DNA of 61,642 nt from Sphingomonadales bacterium (GTDB taxonomy: Bacteria; Pseudomonadota; Alphaproteobacteria; Sphingomonadales; Sphingomonadaceae), in contig JAFKLT010000059.1 in NCBI GenBank assembly GCA_017309275.1, positions 1 through 61,642 on the forward strand, in the 5' to 3' direction. Positions within the stretch are counted from its first letter, which is position 1. The number at the start of each line of letters is the position of its first letter. A program made the position numbers and the translations under genes. This document shows, piece by piece, positions 47,737 to 57,279 of the stretch. The notes beneath the pieces are model-generated. The model saw only the letters and a program-made list of their open reading frames with translations. It did no database searches and was not told the DNA's origin.

Positions 47737-48973
47737 TCACGACAGAAAATGGCCCGGGGAGCCGGCAAGCCCGAAAGAGCACGCCTGGCAGGACCCGACG
47801 CGTGCCGTTCACGGCGGTCCCCGCCCGCGCGATCAGCGGGGCCTCATCAATCCGCCCGTCGATCGAGCCTCCACCATTATCTACGGCAGCGTCGAGGCCT
47901 ATATGGACCGGCACCAGGGTCTCTACGATGAGGTCATCTATGGCCTGTACGGAACGCGAACGACCTTTGCGCTCGCCGAGGCCGTCAGCGAACTCGAAGG
48001 CGGCTGCGCCACCGTCATCACCTCGTCTGGAACCAGCGCGATCGCGCTAGCCCTCACGGCTTTCGTGGCCGGGGGTGATCATCTGCTCGTTGCGGATTGC
48101 GTCTATGGGCCGACCCGCAAGTTTCTGACCGACGTTCTCGCGCGCTTCGGGGTCGAGGTGGAATATTTCCGGCCCGATATCGGAGCGGAGATTGCCGGGC
48201 TGTGCCGCAGCAACACCCGGCTCATCTACATGGAGACCCCGGGCTCGCAGACATTCGATATGATCGACGTCCCCGCGATCACGGCGGTTGCACGCAGCCG
48301 GGGCATATTGACCGCTCTCGACAACACCTGGGCGACGCCGCTTTTCTTCAAACCGTTGGCCCATGGGGTCGACATCTCGCTTGCTTCGGCAACCAAATAT
48401 CTCTCGGGGCACTCCGACTGTCTGCTCGGCACGATGACCGCCGCCAGCGATGCCGTCTACCGCCAGCTCAAGGATGCGGCGGCGCGCTGGGGCAACTGCG
48501 CGAGTCCCGACAATTGCTATCTCGTCCACCGGGGCATCAGGACGCTCGATGCCCGCCTTGAACGCCACCAGCGTACCGCGGCGACGCTGATCGAATGGTT
48601 CGCCCAGCAACCCGAAGTGGTCGCGGTCCGCTATCCGGCCCATCCTTCCGATCCCGGCCATGCGATCTGGAAGCGGGATTTCACCGGAGCGTCCGGATTG
48701 TTCGGTGTTCAGCTCGATGGTCTTACCCCTCCGGAAACCAGCGCCTTTTTCAACGAATTCTCGCTGTTCCAGCTCGGTTCGAGTTGGGGCGGCTTCGAAA
48801 GCCTCGCGGTTCCGGCGTGGCCCGCTCCGATCCGCGATTTTCCCAATGGCGAGGCAGATGGGGCGCTGATCCGTATTCACGCCGGCCTCGAAGCGCCGCA
48901 GGATCTGATCGCCGACCTCGCCGCAGCCTTCGCGCGGGTACGGGCGCTACGCGGCCGGGGGCAGGCGTCATGA
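47726..48973 (+). CDS. metC: PLP-dependent C-S lyase (cystathionine beta-lyase family)
   Basis: 415 residues, cytosolic Cys/Met-metabolism PLP enzyme. Visible are [53 protein letters not shown] and the PLP Lys K224 in [13 protein letters not shown] lyases cleave cystathionine and related thioethers to give homocysteine or thiols, pyruvate and ammonia. It overlaps the permease gene by 11 bases and the ATPase gene by ATGA, so it sits inside the transporter operon. This suggests the imported substrate is a sulfur amino acid such as a thioether or cystine (inference). Confidence 0.88.
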   Translation: MQDNHDRKWPGEPASPKEHAWQDPTRAVHGGPRPRDQRGLINPPVDRASTIIYGSVEAYMDRHQGLYDEVIYGLYGTRTTFALAEAVSELEGGCATVITSSGTSAIALALTAFVAGGDHLLVADCVYGPTRKFLTDVLARFGVEVEYFRPDIGAEIAGLCRSNTRLIYMETPGSQTFDMIDVPAITAVARSRGILTALDNTWATPLFFKPLAHGVDISLASATKYLSGHSDCLLGTMTAASDAVYRQLKDAAARWGNCASPDNCYLVHRGIRTLDARLERHQRTAATLIEWFAQQPEVVAVRYPAHPSDPGHAIWKRDFTGASGLFGVQLDGLTPPETSAFFNEFSLFQLGSSWGGFESLAVPAWPAPIRDFPNGEADGALIRIHAGLEAPQDLIADLAAAFARVRALRGRGQAS

Positions 48974-49722
48974 CCGATGCCTCGGGCCACGCGGCCGTCA
49001 GCTTGCGGCAGGTCGACAAATATTATGGCGCCTATCATGCCCTCCGCTCGATCGACCTCGAAATCGCCCCGCGCGAGCGGATCGTGATTTGCGGCCCTTC
49101 AGGCTCCGGCAAATCGACGCTCATTCGCTGCATGAACAGGCTCGAGGTGCCCGACTCCGGTGCCGTCCTGATCGAGGGAACCAGGATAACCGACGCGTCG
49201 CGAGAGGCCGTTGCGGCGCTCCGCGCCATTGGCATGGTTTTTCAGCAGTTCAATCTGTTCCCGCACAAGACGGTGCTGGAGAATTGCACCCTCGCGCCCG
49301 TCCTGCTCGGCGGCTTGTCTCTTCCGGAGGCGGAGGCGCGCGCCATATCCTATTTGGACAAGGTGAGGATTGGCGACCAGGCGGGCAAATATCCGGGGCA
49401 GCTCTCGGGAGGGCAGCAACAGCGGGCCGCGATAGCCCGCGCTCTGGCGATGGAGCCCCGGATTCTTCTCTTCGACGAGCCGACATCGGCGCTCGATCCC
49501 GAGATGATCAAGGAGGTACTCGATGTGATGACGTCCCTTGCCGGCGAAGGACGGACGATGGTGTGCGTGACGCACGAAATGGGATTCGCGCGCGAGGCGG
49601 CCGATCGCATGCTTTTCATGGATCAGGGCCAGATCATCGAAGACGCAAGGCCGGCAGATTTTTTCGCCGCGCCGAAAAGCGAACGCGCACGGACCTTTCT
49701 CGAACAGATACTTTCGCATTGA
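48970..49722 (+). CDS. aapP: AapP-like amino-acid ABC transporter ATPase
   Basis: 250 residues. Start 48970 overlaps the lyase stop. Walker A is GPSGSGKST (42-50), the signature LSGGQQQR, Walker [12 protein letters not shown] (D169, E170) and H-loop CVTHEMGF. It energises the fused permease and closes the operon. Confidence 0.93.
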   Translation: MTDASGHAAVSLRQVDKYYGAYHALRSIDLEIAPRERIVICGPSGSGKSTLIRCMNRLEVPDSGAVLIEGTRITDASREAVAALRAIGMVFQQFNLFPHKTVLENCTLAPVLLGGLSLPEAEARAISYLDKVRIGDQAGKYPGQLSGGQQQRAAIARALAMEPRILLFDEPTSALDPEMIKEVLDVMTSLAGEGRTMVCVTHEMGFAREAADRMLFMDQGQIIEDARPADFFAAPKSERARTFLEQILSH

Positions 49723-49853
49723 GCGGCTCAAGTCGGTCGCGCCCCCAAGCTGTGCCGACCCACTTAATCATGTCATTTCATAAGCAAGCCGAGGGAGGGG
49801 CCCGCCGGCTCCTTGCGCGAAAAGGCTCAGGCCGGAAAAAATTTCAAAATTGA

Positions 49854-49881
49854 TGAGGGGTAGAGCTTTGGGGTGCGTATC
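49854..49881 (+). promoter_or_regulatory. ECF-type promoter for TonB receptor C
   Basis: TGAGGG (49854-49859), 16 bases, CGTATC (49876-49881) preceded by GTG. It is 126 bases upstream of the receptor start. The rest of the 285-base gap is AT-rich and holds the repressor-like palindrome at 49951-49960. Confidence 0.75.
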
Positions 49882-49950
49882 TAGTAAGTATCGTGCGCCC
49901 GGAATTTACTTCATAACCAATTGATATGATTCAATAAATTCCTATTGACC

Positions 49951-49960
49951 TGTATATACA
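49951..49960. promoter_or_regulatory. Candidate HutC-like operator upstream of TonB receptor C
   Basis: TGTATATACA is a perfect palindrome, the core of operators bound by HutC/GntR repressors. It lies 47 bases upstream of the receptor gene. A related CCTGTATAGA lies in front of the GntR gene at 54167-54967. Confidence 0.55.
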
Positions 49961-50007
49961 TTTGATGCTCTCTGAGGGGAATCAGCCAACCATCAGGGGG
50001 TTTCGCT

Positions 50008-52713
50008 ATGATGACCAGGACAATTTTGCTCGCCAGCGCCGCAGCGGTCGCGACCTTTGCAACGCCAGCGCTCGCGCAGAGCGATGCTGCGACGCAGTCA
50101 CCCGCCGCGGAGGATGCTCCGAACGGATCGGACATCGTCGTGACCGGCTCGCGCATTCGTCGCCAGGATCTCGCGGGCGTCGGCCCCGCGACCGTCGTGT
50201 CGGCCGAGCAGATCGAGAACACCGGCGTCGTCAATATCGAGACGGTGCTGCAGCGCCTTCCCGCCAACGCCGGCTTCGCAGGCAACCAGACCTCCGCCTA
50301 TTGGGCGAACAATGGATATGGCACGGCGCAGGTGAACCTGCGCGGTCTCGGCATCAAGCGCACGCTTGTTCTGCTCAACGGCCGCCGCCTCGTCGCGGGC
50401 GGCACCGGCGCGAACTCCTCGCCCGATCTTAACATGATTCCGGTCGCGGCGCTCGCGCGCACCGATGTGCTCAAGGACGGCGCCTCGGCGATCTATGGCG
50501 CCGACGCGATGGCGGGCGTGGTCAACCTCGTGACCCGCACTGACTATGAAGGCCTCGGCCTCAGCGTGCGCCAAGGCATCACCGAAAAGGGCGATGGCTC
50601 GGACTTCACCGCCGACCTCCTGTGGGGCGTCCGCAACGATCGCGGCGGTTTCATGGCGGCGGTCACCTATCAGAAGACGAGCGCGGTCAATATGGCAACG
50701 CGCGCGCCTTGCTCGCTTGCCGAAACCACGCCCGGCATGCTGAGCTGCGTGAACAGCGCCTCGACGATCGGCGGCCGCGCGGTGCTGCCGAACGGCCAGC
50801 AGATCAACTTCAATCAGGTGCTGGGCGGTAACGGCAACTTCTTCGAGCCGTACAGCGCTGCCAAGCACAACTTCAACTCGAACCCGTTCCTCAACGCGGT
50901 GAGCCCGGTCGAGCGCGTGAGCACGGCGTTTTTCGCCGACTATGACATCACTGACAATATCGAGGCGTTCGGCGAATTCCTTTACACCTTCCGCAAGTCG
51001 AATCAGATCGCGACGCCCGGAACGCTGCGCAACCTCTCGATCGCGGCGAGCAATCCCACCAATCCGACGGGGCAGAATATCGTCCTCATCCAGCGCCGCC
51101 TCGCCGAGCCCGGCCCGCGCCAATTCTTCCAGGAAACCGATACCTGGCAGGGTACGTTTGGCCTCCGCGGCAAGCTCTCGAACGATTGGGGATGGGAAAT
51201 CGCGGGCGCCTTCGGCCGCAACACCGCGGTCGATGGTTCGACCAACATCGCCAATCTCGAGCGAGTGGCGAATTCCCTCGATACGACCAAGTGCAGTCTT
51301 GCTGCCGGTGCCACGATCCCCTGCGCCGACTATCTCGGGTTCGGCGACCTGACCCCGGAGGTTCTCGACTATATCCTGTTCACGTCGCGCGACCGCGGCG
51401 GCAACGAGCTTGCGACGGTCACCGCCGATATCAACGGCGATCTCTTCAAGCTGCCCGCAGGCCCCGTCTCCTTCGCGGCGGGTGTCGTCTATCGCAAGGA
51501 AAAGGGTTGGCGCGATCCCGATCCGCTGACGGTGCTCGGTATTGCCAACACCAACCAGCAGGATCCGATCTCCGGAACGAGCACGGCGAAGGAAGCCTAT
51601 CTCGAACTGTCGGTGCCCGTTCTGGCCGACACACCCTTCTTCCAGTCGCTTACCCTCGACGGCGCGGTTCGCTACTCGAACTACGACCTGTTCGGCAGCG
51701 ACTGGAACTACAAGGGGAGCGTCGACTGGGTCATCAATGACAGCTTCCGCCTGCGCGGCACCTACGGCACCGGCTTTCGCATTCCGAACGTCCCCGAATT
51801 GTTCGGCGGCGTCTCCGAGGGCAATCTGACGACCACCGACCCCTGCTCGCGCTATTCGACCAGCGGCAATGCGACACTGATCGCCAATTGTCAGGCGTCG
51901 GGCGTGCCGGCCAATTATGTTCAGCTCGGTACAACGATCCTGACAACGGTCGGCGGCAACGAGAATCTGAAACCCGAAAGCTCGACGACCTGGACCGTCG
52001 GGACGGTGATTTCACCGAAGGGACTGGTTCCGGGACTCTCGCTCACTGCCGACTGGTTCGACATCAAGATCAAGGATGCGATCCGTGCTATTCCGGGCTC
52101 GACAAAGCTCAGCATTTGTTATGCGAGCCAGAATCTTTCGCATCCCTTCTGCGAAGATTTTACCCGCAGCCCGTTGACCGGCGAGGTTACCTTCCTCTCC
52201 GCGCAACCGATCAACACGGGCCGCGAAGAAATGAACGGCCTCGATCTGGGTCTCGTTTACAACAATGACATCGGCAGCGTGAACGTCTCGCTCGACGTCA
52301 ACGTGACCTATCTCAACAAATATGTGGTCCTGCCTTTCCCCGGCGGCGCGCCGATCGACTTCGACGGCTTTATCGGCGGCGGCAATGGCGGCTATCCGAA
52401 ATGGCGCGGCTATGGCGTGCTGACCGCTGAAAAGGACGGGGTCAGCGCGACCTGGTCGACCCAGTGGATCGGCAAGGCGACCGACTTCAATGCGGCCCCC
52501 GGCGACATCGGCTACAGCACGCCGAATGTCTTCTACCACAATCTCCAGGTCGCTTTCGAAATCGACGAGAAGACCCGGTTCCAGGTCGGTGTCGACAATC
52601 TTTTCGATCGCAAGGCGCCCTATATCCAGAGCTTCACCGATGCGAACACCGACACGATGACCTATGACCTGCTCGGACGGCGTTTCTACGTCGGCTTCCG
52701 CACCGCGTTCTGA
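50008..52713 (+). CDS. TonB-dependent receptor C
   Basis: 901 residues. Signal peptide ending PALAQ, IVVTGSRIRRQDL box, plug with RGLGIKRTLVLLNGRRL and LKDGASAIYGADAMAGVVNLVTR, barrel ending in FYVGFRTAF. It is the large receptor type. Two PepSY genes follow after 11 bases, which are often paired with TonB receptors for metal or amino-acid uptake. The upstream ECF site and palindrome suggest double control by the sigma factor and the HutC-like repressor. Confidence 0.92.
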   Translation: MMTRTILLASAAAVATFATPALAQSDAATQSPAAEDAPNGSDIVVTGSRIRRQDLAGVGPATVVSAEQIENTGVVNIETVLQRLPANAGFAGNQTSAYWANNGYGTAQVNLRGLGIKRTLVLLNGRRLVAGGTGANSSPDLNMIPVAALARTDVLKDGASAIYGADAMAGVVNLVTRTDYEGLGLSVRQGITEKGDGSDFTADLLWGVRNDRGGFMAAVTYQKTSAVNMATRAPCSLAETTPGMLSCVNSASTIGGRAVLPNGQQINFNQVLGGNGNFFEPYSAAKHNFNSNPFLNAVSPVERVSTAFFADYDITDNIEAFGEFLYTFRKSNQIATPGTLRNLSIAASNPTNPTGQNIVLIQRRLAEPGPRQFFQETDTWQGTFGLRGKLSNDWGWEIAGAFGRNTAVDGSTNIANLERVANSLDTTKCSLAAGATIPCADYLGFGDLTPEVLDYILFTSRDRGGNELATVTADINGDLFKLPAGPVSFAAGVVYRKEKGWRDPDPLTVLGIANTNQQDPISGTSTAKEAYLELSVPVLADTPFFQSLTLDGAVRYSNYDLFGSDWNYKGSVDWVINDSFRLRGTYGTGFRIPNVPELFGGVSEGNLTTTDPCSRYSTSGNATLIANCQASGVPANYVQLGTTILTTVGGNENLKPESSTTWTVGTVISPKGLVPGLSLTADWFDIKIKDAIRAIPGSTKLSICYASQNLSHPFCEDFTRSPLTGEVTFLSAQPINTGREEMNGLDLGLVYNNDIGSVNVSLDVNVTYLNKYVVLPFPGGAPIDFDGFIGGGNGGYPKWRGYGVLTAEKDGVSATWSTQWIGKATDFNAAPGDIGYSTPNVFYHNLQVAFEIDEKTRFQVGVDNLFDRKAPYIQSFTDANTDTMTYDLLGRRFYVGFRTAF

Positions 52714-52724
52714 GGGTAATCGAT

Positions 52725-53429
52725 ATGGCGATCCGTTGGCCGCTGCTCGTCCGGCGAACGCATAAATGGCTGGCCTTGGTGGTCGGCGTCCAGGCGCTGC
52801 TCTGGACGCTGACCGGCTTCTACATGGTGGTCGTGCATATCGACACCATCCATGGCGACCATCTCGTGCGCGCGCCGATGGTTCAGCCCTTCGACCTCGC
52901 GGGCCTCGCGCCGCCGTCGCGGATCGTTGCGGCCGCGCCCGGTGCGTCCGAGGTTCGCTTGCAGCGGTTCTTCGATCGCCCCGTCTGGCGCGCTGAAACT
53001 CCCGAAGGGGCGCGGCTGTTCGATGCCCGCTCGGGTGCGCCGCTGCCTGCGCTTACCGAGTCCCAGGTCCGCGAGCAGGCGCGGCGCATCTACACCGGCG
53101 ACGGCAAGATCGTGTCGGTGCGGCTGTTGACCGAAGCGCCACAGGAAATGCAGTCGCGCAAGCCGCCCTATTGGCAGGTCGAGTTCGAGGGCTGGAACCG
53201 CCCGACGCTCTATCTGTCGCCGACGACCGGTGAGCTTATCTCGCGCCGCCACGCATTGTGGCGCGTGTTCGACTTCGCGTGGATGCTCCACATCATGGAC
53301 TATGATGAGCGGACCGACGTCAACAACCCGTTGCTCCGCGTCGCGACCTGGAGCGTCTTCGCGATGGCGATCAGCGGGGCGTGGTTGCTGATCTGGTCCT
53401 TCAAACGCCGCAAGAGGAAGCAGGCATGA
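52725..53429 (+). CDS. PepSY-domain membrane protein 1
   Basis: 234 residues with an N-terminal membrane helix (RTHKWLALVVGVQALLWTLTGFYMVV), a periplasmic PepSY-like middle and a C-terminal helix (FAMAISGAWLLIWSF). Such PepSY/YpeB-like proteins with TonB receptors are linked to reduction of imported metal chelates. It overlaps the next PepSY gene by ATGA. Confidence 0.8.
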   Translation: MAIRWPLLVRRTHKWLALVVGVQALLWTLTGFYMVVVHIDTIHGDHLVRAPMVQPFDLAGLAPPSRIVAAAPGASEVRLQRFFDRPVWRAETPEGARLFDARSGAPLPALTESQVREQARRIYTGDGKIVSVRLLTEAPQEMQSRKPPYWQVEFEGWNRPTLYLSPTTGELISRRHALWRVFDFAWMLHIMDYDERTDVNNPLLRVATWSVFAMAISGAWLLIWSFKRRKRKQA

Positions 53430-54160
53430 AACGCATCCGACTGACGCCGCTCTTCTTCCGGCGCATCCACAAATGGGTCGGGCTGATCCTGGGTCTCCAG
53501 TTCCTGCTCTGGGCGCTCAGCGGATCGGTGATGGCGCTGCTCGACAAGGATAAGGTCGGCGGGCACGGCGGCGGGATGTCGCATGCGCATCCACTGCCAC
53601 CGGGGGAATATTTCGACGTGGCGGCCCTGCCGCGCGGCGAACCTGTCACGGGCGTGATCCTTCGCGATCTCGGAACCCGGCCGGTCTATGAAGTGCGCTC
53701 CGCAAAAGGCGTCCGTCTCGTCGACGCGACAAGCGGCGAGCACATCCGGGTCGACGAGGCCATGGCGCGCGAAGTCGCCTCCATGATGAACGAGGCGCCG
53801 ATCCGAGAGGTGAGCGTAATCGCCAAGCCGAACCTCGAATCGCGCGATCATGAGGGGGCGATGTGGCGCGTCGATTTCGCGGACGACGAGAACAGCAGCG
53901 CCTATGTCTCGCTCGACACCGCGCGCTTCCTCGTCATGCGCGGCGACACCTGGCGGACGTGGGACTTCTTCTGGATGCTCCACAACATGGATTACATCAA
54001 CCGGAAGAGCTTCAACCACCCGCTCATCATTTTCGTCGCCTTTGGCGCGCTCTGGCTCTCGGGCACCGGCTTCTATCTGCTGTTCAAGAGCTTCAGCCGC
54101 GCCGATTTCCGCTGGCTGCGCCGGCGCCGCAAACCGGTGGTCGTCACGCGCACCAGCTGA
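53426..54160 (+). CDS. PepSY-domain membrane protein 2
   Basis: 244 residues with the same layout as its neighbour: RRIHKWVGLILGLQFLLWALSG, then a His-rich loop (GGHGGGMSHAHP), a PepSY-like region and a final membrane helix. The RRxHKW...LQxLLW start and HxMDY near the end are shared with protein 1, so the pair is a tandem duplication. Convergent with the GntR gene, 6 bases apart. Confidence 0.8.
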   Translation: MKRIRLTPLFFRRIHKWVGLILGLQFLLWALSGSVMALLDKDKVGGHGGGMSHAHPLPPGEYFDVAALPRGEPVTGVILRDLGTRPVYEVRSAKGVRLVDATSGEHIRVDEAMAREVASMMNEAPIREVSVIAKPNLESRDHEGAMWRVDFADDENSSAYVSLDTARFLVMRGDTWRTWDFFWMLHNMDYINRKSFNHPLIIFVAFGALWLSGTGFYLLFKSFSRADFRWLRRRRKPVVVTRTS

Positions 54161-54166
54161 GCGGCG

Positions 54167-54967
54167 TCAATCGTCGATCGAGAAGGCCGCCGACAGCTCG
54201 AATCGCGATCCGGGATGCGTCAGCCAGGCATGGCTGACGAGGCGCGAATGGCTCCACGTCCGCCGCGTCATCCGCAACACGGGTTCGCCGTCCGAGAGCC
54301 CCAGCATGCTGTGGGTGTGCGCGTCGGGCATCTCGGCGCGAACCCGATGTTCGACGCGCTCGAGCGGCGCCGTCCGCGTCAGATATTCGTTCGGCGTCAT
54401 CTGGGTGAAGTCGATCTTCCCATAATCGGGAGCCGCCGACGCGAGCACGAAACGCTCCTCGAGCTGGATCGGGAACTCGGCTTCGTGATGAACGATGATC
54501 GAGTGGAAAAGCCTCGTGCCGACCGGAACCTCCAGTAGCGCCGCAAGGTCCGCATTGGCGCGTATCTCGTCATTCTGCACGACGCGGGCCCGATAGATGT
54601 GACCGCGCTCGCGGATCTCTTCGGCGATATTGCGAATTTCGATCATCTGGCCGATCGGCTTGGGCTCGGCGATGAACGATCCGCTACCCGCGCGGCGTAC
54701 AAGAACGCCTGCCGCCTGTAGTTCGCGAAGCGCCCGATTGGCGGTCATCCGTGACACGTCGAATTGTTGGACTAGCTCTGCTTCCGATGGAACCCGGTCG
54801 CCCGGCTTAAGAAGTCCGTCGCGAACGGCATCGCAAATGCTCTGCTTGATGGCGGCATAGCGAGGCGGAGACTTGTCATTTTCGTCATCGGAGTTGCCGG
54901 GCCGGGCGGCCGCAGATCCATTCGAGAGTTTTGATCCGCGTCCGGGGGTGCGAGTGGTAACATCCAT
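54167..54967 (-). CDS. GntR-family repressor of the HutC type (UTRA domain)
   Basis: 266 residues from ATG 54967; 55003 is possible but would place the operator-like site inside the gene. The N-terminus is disordered, then a GntR winged helix (AAIKQSICDAVRDGLLKPGDRVPSEAELVQQFDVSRMTANRAL) and a C-terminal UTRA ligand domain ending HAWLTHPGSRFELSAAFS. HutC binds urocanate in histidine utilisation, but no hut enzyme is here. It probably represses receptor C and itself. Confidence 0.88.
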   Translation of the reverse strand: MDVTTRTPGRGSKLSNGSAAARPGNSDDENDKSPPRYAAIKQSICDAVRDGLLKPGDRVPSEAELVQQFDVSRMTANRALRELQAAGVLVRRAGSGSFIAEPKPIGQMIEIRNIAEEIRERGHIYRARVVQNDEIRANADLAALLEVPVGTRLFHSIIVHHEAEFPIQLEERFVLASAAPDYGKIDFTQMTPNEYLTRTAPLERVEHRVRAEMPDAHTHSMLGLSDGEPVLRMTRRTWSHSRLVSHAWLTHPGSRFELSAAFSIDD

Positions 54968-54973
54968 AACCCG

Positions 54974-54983
54974 TCTATACAGG
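54974..54983 (-). promoter_or_regulatory. Candidate autoregulatory operator of the HutC-like gene
   Basis: Minus strand CCTGTATAGA lies directly upstream of the gene start. It shares CCTGTATA with the palindrome in front of receptor C. Confidence 0.4.
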
Positions 54984-55030
54984 TTGCTGCTCGCAGAAGC
55001 CAAGCATGCTGTTTGCGACCTGCGCCGGTT

Positions 55031-56356
55031 TCAGAAGCTGATGGTGGCATTGAAGGAATTATACAGCGTGTTGCCCCCGGCCGGTGCATTGGGCGCGTTT
55101 CGGAGAAACCGGCCCTTGCCGAGAAACAGGCCGCTCCATTCGAGGCGGAGGCGCTTCGGTACGAGCCAGTAGCGCAGGCGCGCTTCGACCTGGTGTCCCG
55201 CGAAGCGGCCGGAGGCGCCGGATGGATCGCGAACGCCGGTCGTCGAAAAACTGTCGAACCGCGAGGCCAGCCAGAGCGGCCGGTAGGCCGCAAAGGCATC
55301 GAGGCGCCTTGACGGTATTGTTTCGATACGGATCGCCGGGGACAGAAGATTGGCCCGTCCGACCGCATTATAGAGGCCCGCTGGCGCGAGTTCCGCGCGG
55401 CGCATGCCGAACAAGGTATCGAAGCGGCCGAAATCGCCTCCCCGGCCGTCGCCGCTCGCATAGTCGAATTCGAGCGATAGGCGCGGCGACCAAGGGTGGC
55501 GGAAGCTGTAACCCGCCTCGAGATGCGTGAACCACGCCGACACATCGGACTTGGCTGCCGAGGGAGCGAGGCTGCTGCTGATCGTACCGAACTGGTAGAA
55601 AGTCTCGCTCTCATAATCGAACCGGCCCGGCGCGGGATCGCGATAGGCGCGCAGTCCGATCGTTTCGAGCGAACGGTCGCGCGTCGGCCGCTGCGGCGCG
55701 TCGCGCTCGCCGAGATGGAAGTAGGAAATCTCGACCGAGCCGCGCGACCCGCCGAGCTTCTTCGTCGCGAGGCCGCCCCAGAGTTGCAGGTCAAAGCTCT
55801 CCTTGTCGAACTTGACCCGGTTGGCGTCGAGCGACGCGCGGTCGTCGGGCAGCCGCACCTGCGGAAGCGTATAGATAAAGGTCGCCGCGACACCTCCGCG
55901 CAGCGCCAGGTCGGCGCGGAGACCCGTATAGCCGCTGGTCGTATTGCGATAATCGTCCGCGGCCACCAGCCGCCGCGATCCCAGGTTCAGCGTGAAGCGG
56001 CCGGCCTGGAGATCGAGCTTCGTGCCTGCACCGAAGGCATCGCGCGCCTCATAGCCGACATAGGCCTGGACCAGTTCGAACGCGTTGACTTCGCCCGTCG
56101 TCACCGGGGTTCCCGCCTCGCTCCCATAGACGCGGCTGTCGTAGAGTTCGGCGCCCAAGCGAAATCCGTCGCTGCGATATTCGCCGCCGACGATCGTGCG
56201 GACATTGAGCAGGTCGTCCTTCTCGTCGAATCCCGTCCGCGCCTGTCCTTGGATCATTTCATAGCGCAGGCGCATGCTGCCCGTGATGGTCAGGCCATCT
56301 TCGGCGAGAGCGGGTGCGGGCAGGGCGAGTAAAGTCGCGGCAAGATACAGCCTCAA
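55031..56356 (-). CDS. Outer-membrane porin of the alginate-export type
   Basis: 441 residues with a signal peptide (ending ALAEDG) and an all-beta 18-strand-like barrel (LTITGSMRLRYEMIQGQARTGF, DLQAGRFTLNLGSRRLVAADDYRN) ending YNSFNATISF. The RYE and RF-x-LG-x-RR patterns are those of the AlgE/alginate-export family. The likely role is passage of an anionic solute. It lies on the minus strand, 64 bases upstream of the GntR gene. Confidence 0.78.
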   Translation of the reverse strand: MRLYLAATLLALPAPALAEDGLTITGSMRLRYEMIQGQARTGFDEKDDLLNVRTIVGGEYRSDGFRLGAELYDSRVYGSEAGTPVTTGEVNAFELVQAYVGYEARDAFGAGTKLDLQAGRFTLNLGSRRLVAADDYRNTTSGYTGLRADLALRGGVAATFIYTLPQVRLPDDRASLDANRVKFDKESFDLQLWGGLATKKLGGSRGSVEISYFHLGERDAPQRPTRDRSLETIGLRAYRDPAPGRFDYESETFYQFGTISSSLAPSAAKSDVSAWFTHLEAGYSFRHPWSPRLSLEFDYASGDGRGGDFGRFDTLFGMRRAELAPAGLYNAVGRANLLSPAIRIETIPSRRLDAFAAYRPLWLASRFDSFSTTGVRDPSGASGRFAGHQVEARLRYWLVPKRLRLEWSGLFLGKGRFLRNAPNAPAGGNTLYNSFNATISF

Positions 56357-56518
56357 GCAAACCTCCTGATCCCCGAAATCGAGGACGAACAGGCAACGCT
56401 TGAGCGCCGGGACGCTTTACCGGGAGGTTGCGCGGCCCCGGTAATCCGCCTCTAGATCGGAGGCGCCCCTGGTGCAAGATCGCTTCGGTGCCGACCTGGG
56501 CTGGACGTGGTCCCGGGC

Positions 56519-57274
56519 TCAGGCTCCCGGCAGCCCCGCCAATCGCGCCGGCGTCACGACGGGTTCGGCGCGGTCCTTGCGTTCCGAATAGCGGTCGACA
56601 AGCTGCGTGGCATGGCCGCGCGTCAGCACGGTGAAGCACACAAGTTCCTCCGCAACGTCGACGATCCGGTCGTAATAGCTCGACGGGAGCATCCGGCCCG
56701 CCTCGTCGAACTCGGCATAAGCCTTGGCGACGCTCGACTGGTTGGGGATGGTGATCATCCGCATCCAGCGGCCGAGGATGCGGAGCGTATTGACGCTGTT
56801 GAACGATTGCGACCCCGCCGACACCTGCATCACCGCGAGGGTGCGGCCCTGTGTCGGGCGTAGCCCTTTGTATGCGAGCGGCAGGTGATCGACCTGCGCC
56901 TTCATGATGCCGGTGATCTGGCCATGCCGTTCGGGGCTGCACCAGACCTGGCCCTCGGACCAGAGCGAATGCTGGCGCAGTTCCTCGACGGCCGGGTGGT
57001 CGTCGTCGGCGATCAAATCGGGCAGCGGCAGGTCCGACGGATCGAAGATGCGCGTCTCGCAGCCGAAGAGCTGGAGCAGGCGCGCGGTCTCTTCGACGAC
57101 GAGCCGCGAATAGGAGCGTTCGCGCAAGCTGCCGTAGAGCAGCAGGATGCGCGGCGCTGGGTCGAGCGGGCCGAGGCCGAGCGCGGGCTGCGAGCGGATA
57201 TATTCCGCGCTGAGCGCCGGAAGATGGGTGGGATCGGCGAGCGCGCGCAGGCGCGAAAAGGTGGGGGAAGCCAT
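56519..57274 (-). CDS. arsH: ArsH organoarsenical oxidase
   Basis: 251-residue NADPH-FMN flavoprotein with [12 protein letters not shown] (FMN phosphate loop), [21 protein letters not shown] and [14 protein letters not shown], all ArsH hallmarks. It oxidises trivalent organoarsenicals to less toxic pentavalent forms. It is the last gene of arsR-arsC-acr3-arsH, 5 bases after acr3. Confidence 0.95.
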   Translation of the reverse strand: MASPTFSRLRALADPTHLPALSAEYIRSQPALGLGPLDPAPRILLLYGSLRERSYSRLVVEETARLLQLFGCETRIFDPSDLPLPDLIADDDHPAVEELRQHSLWSEGQVWCSPERHGQITGIMKAQVDHLPLAYKGLRPTQGRTLAVMQVSAGSQSFNSVNTLRILGRWMRMITIPNQSSVAKAYAEFDEAGRMLPSSYYDRIVDVAEELVCFTVLTRGHATQLVDRYSERKDRAEPVVTPARLAGLPGA

Positions 57275-57279
57275 GACAA

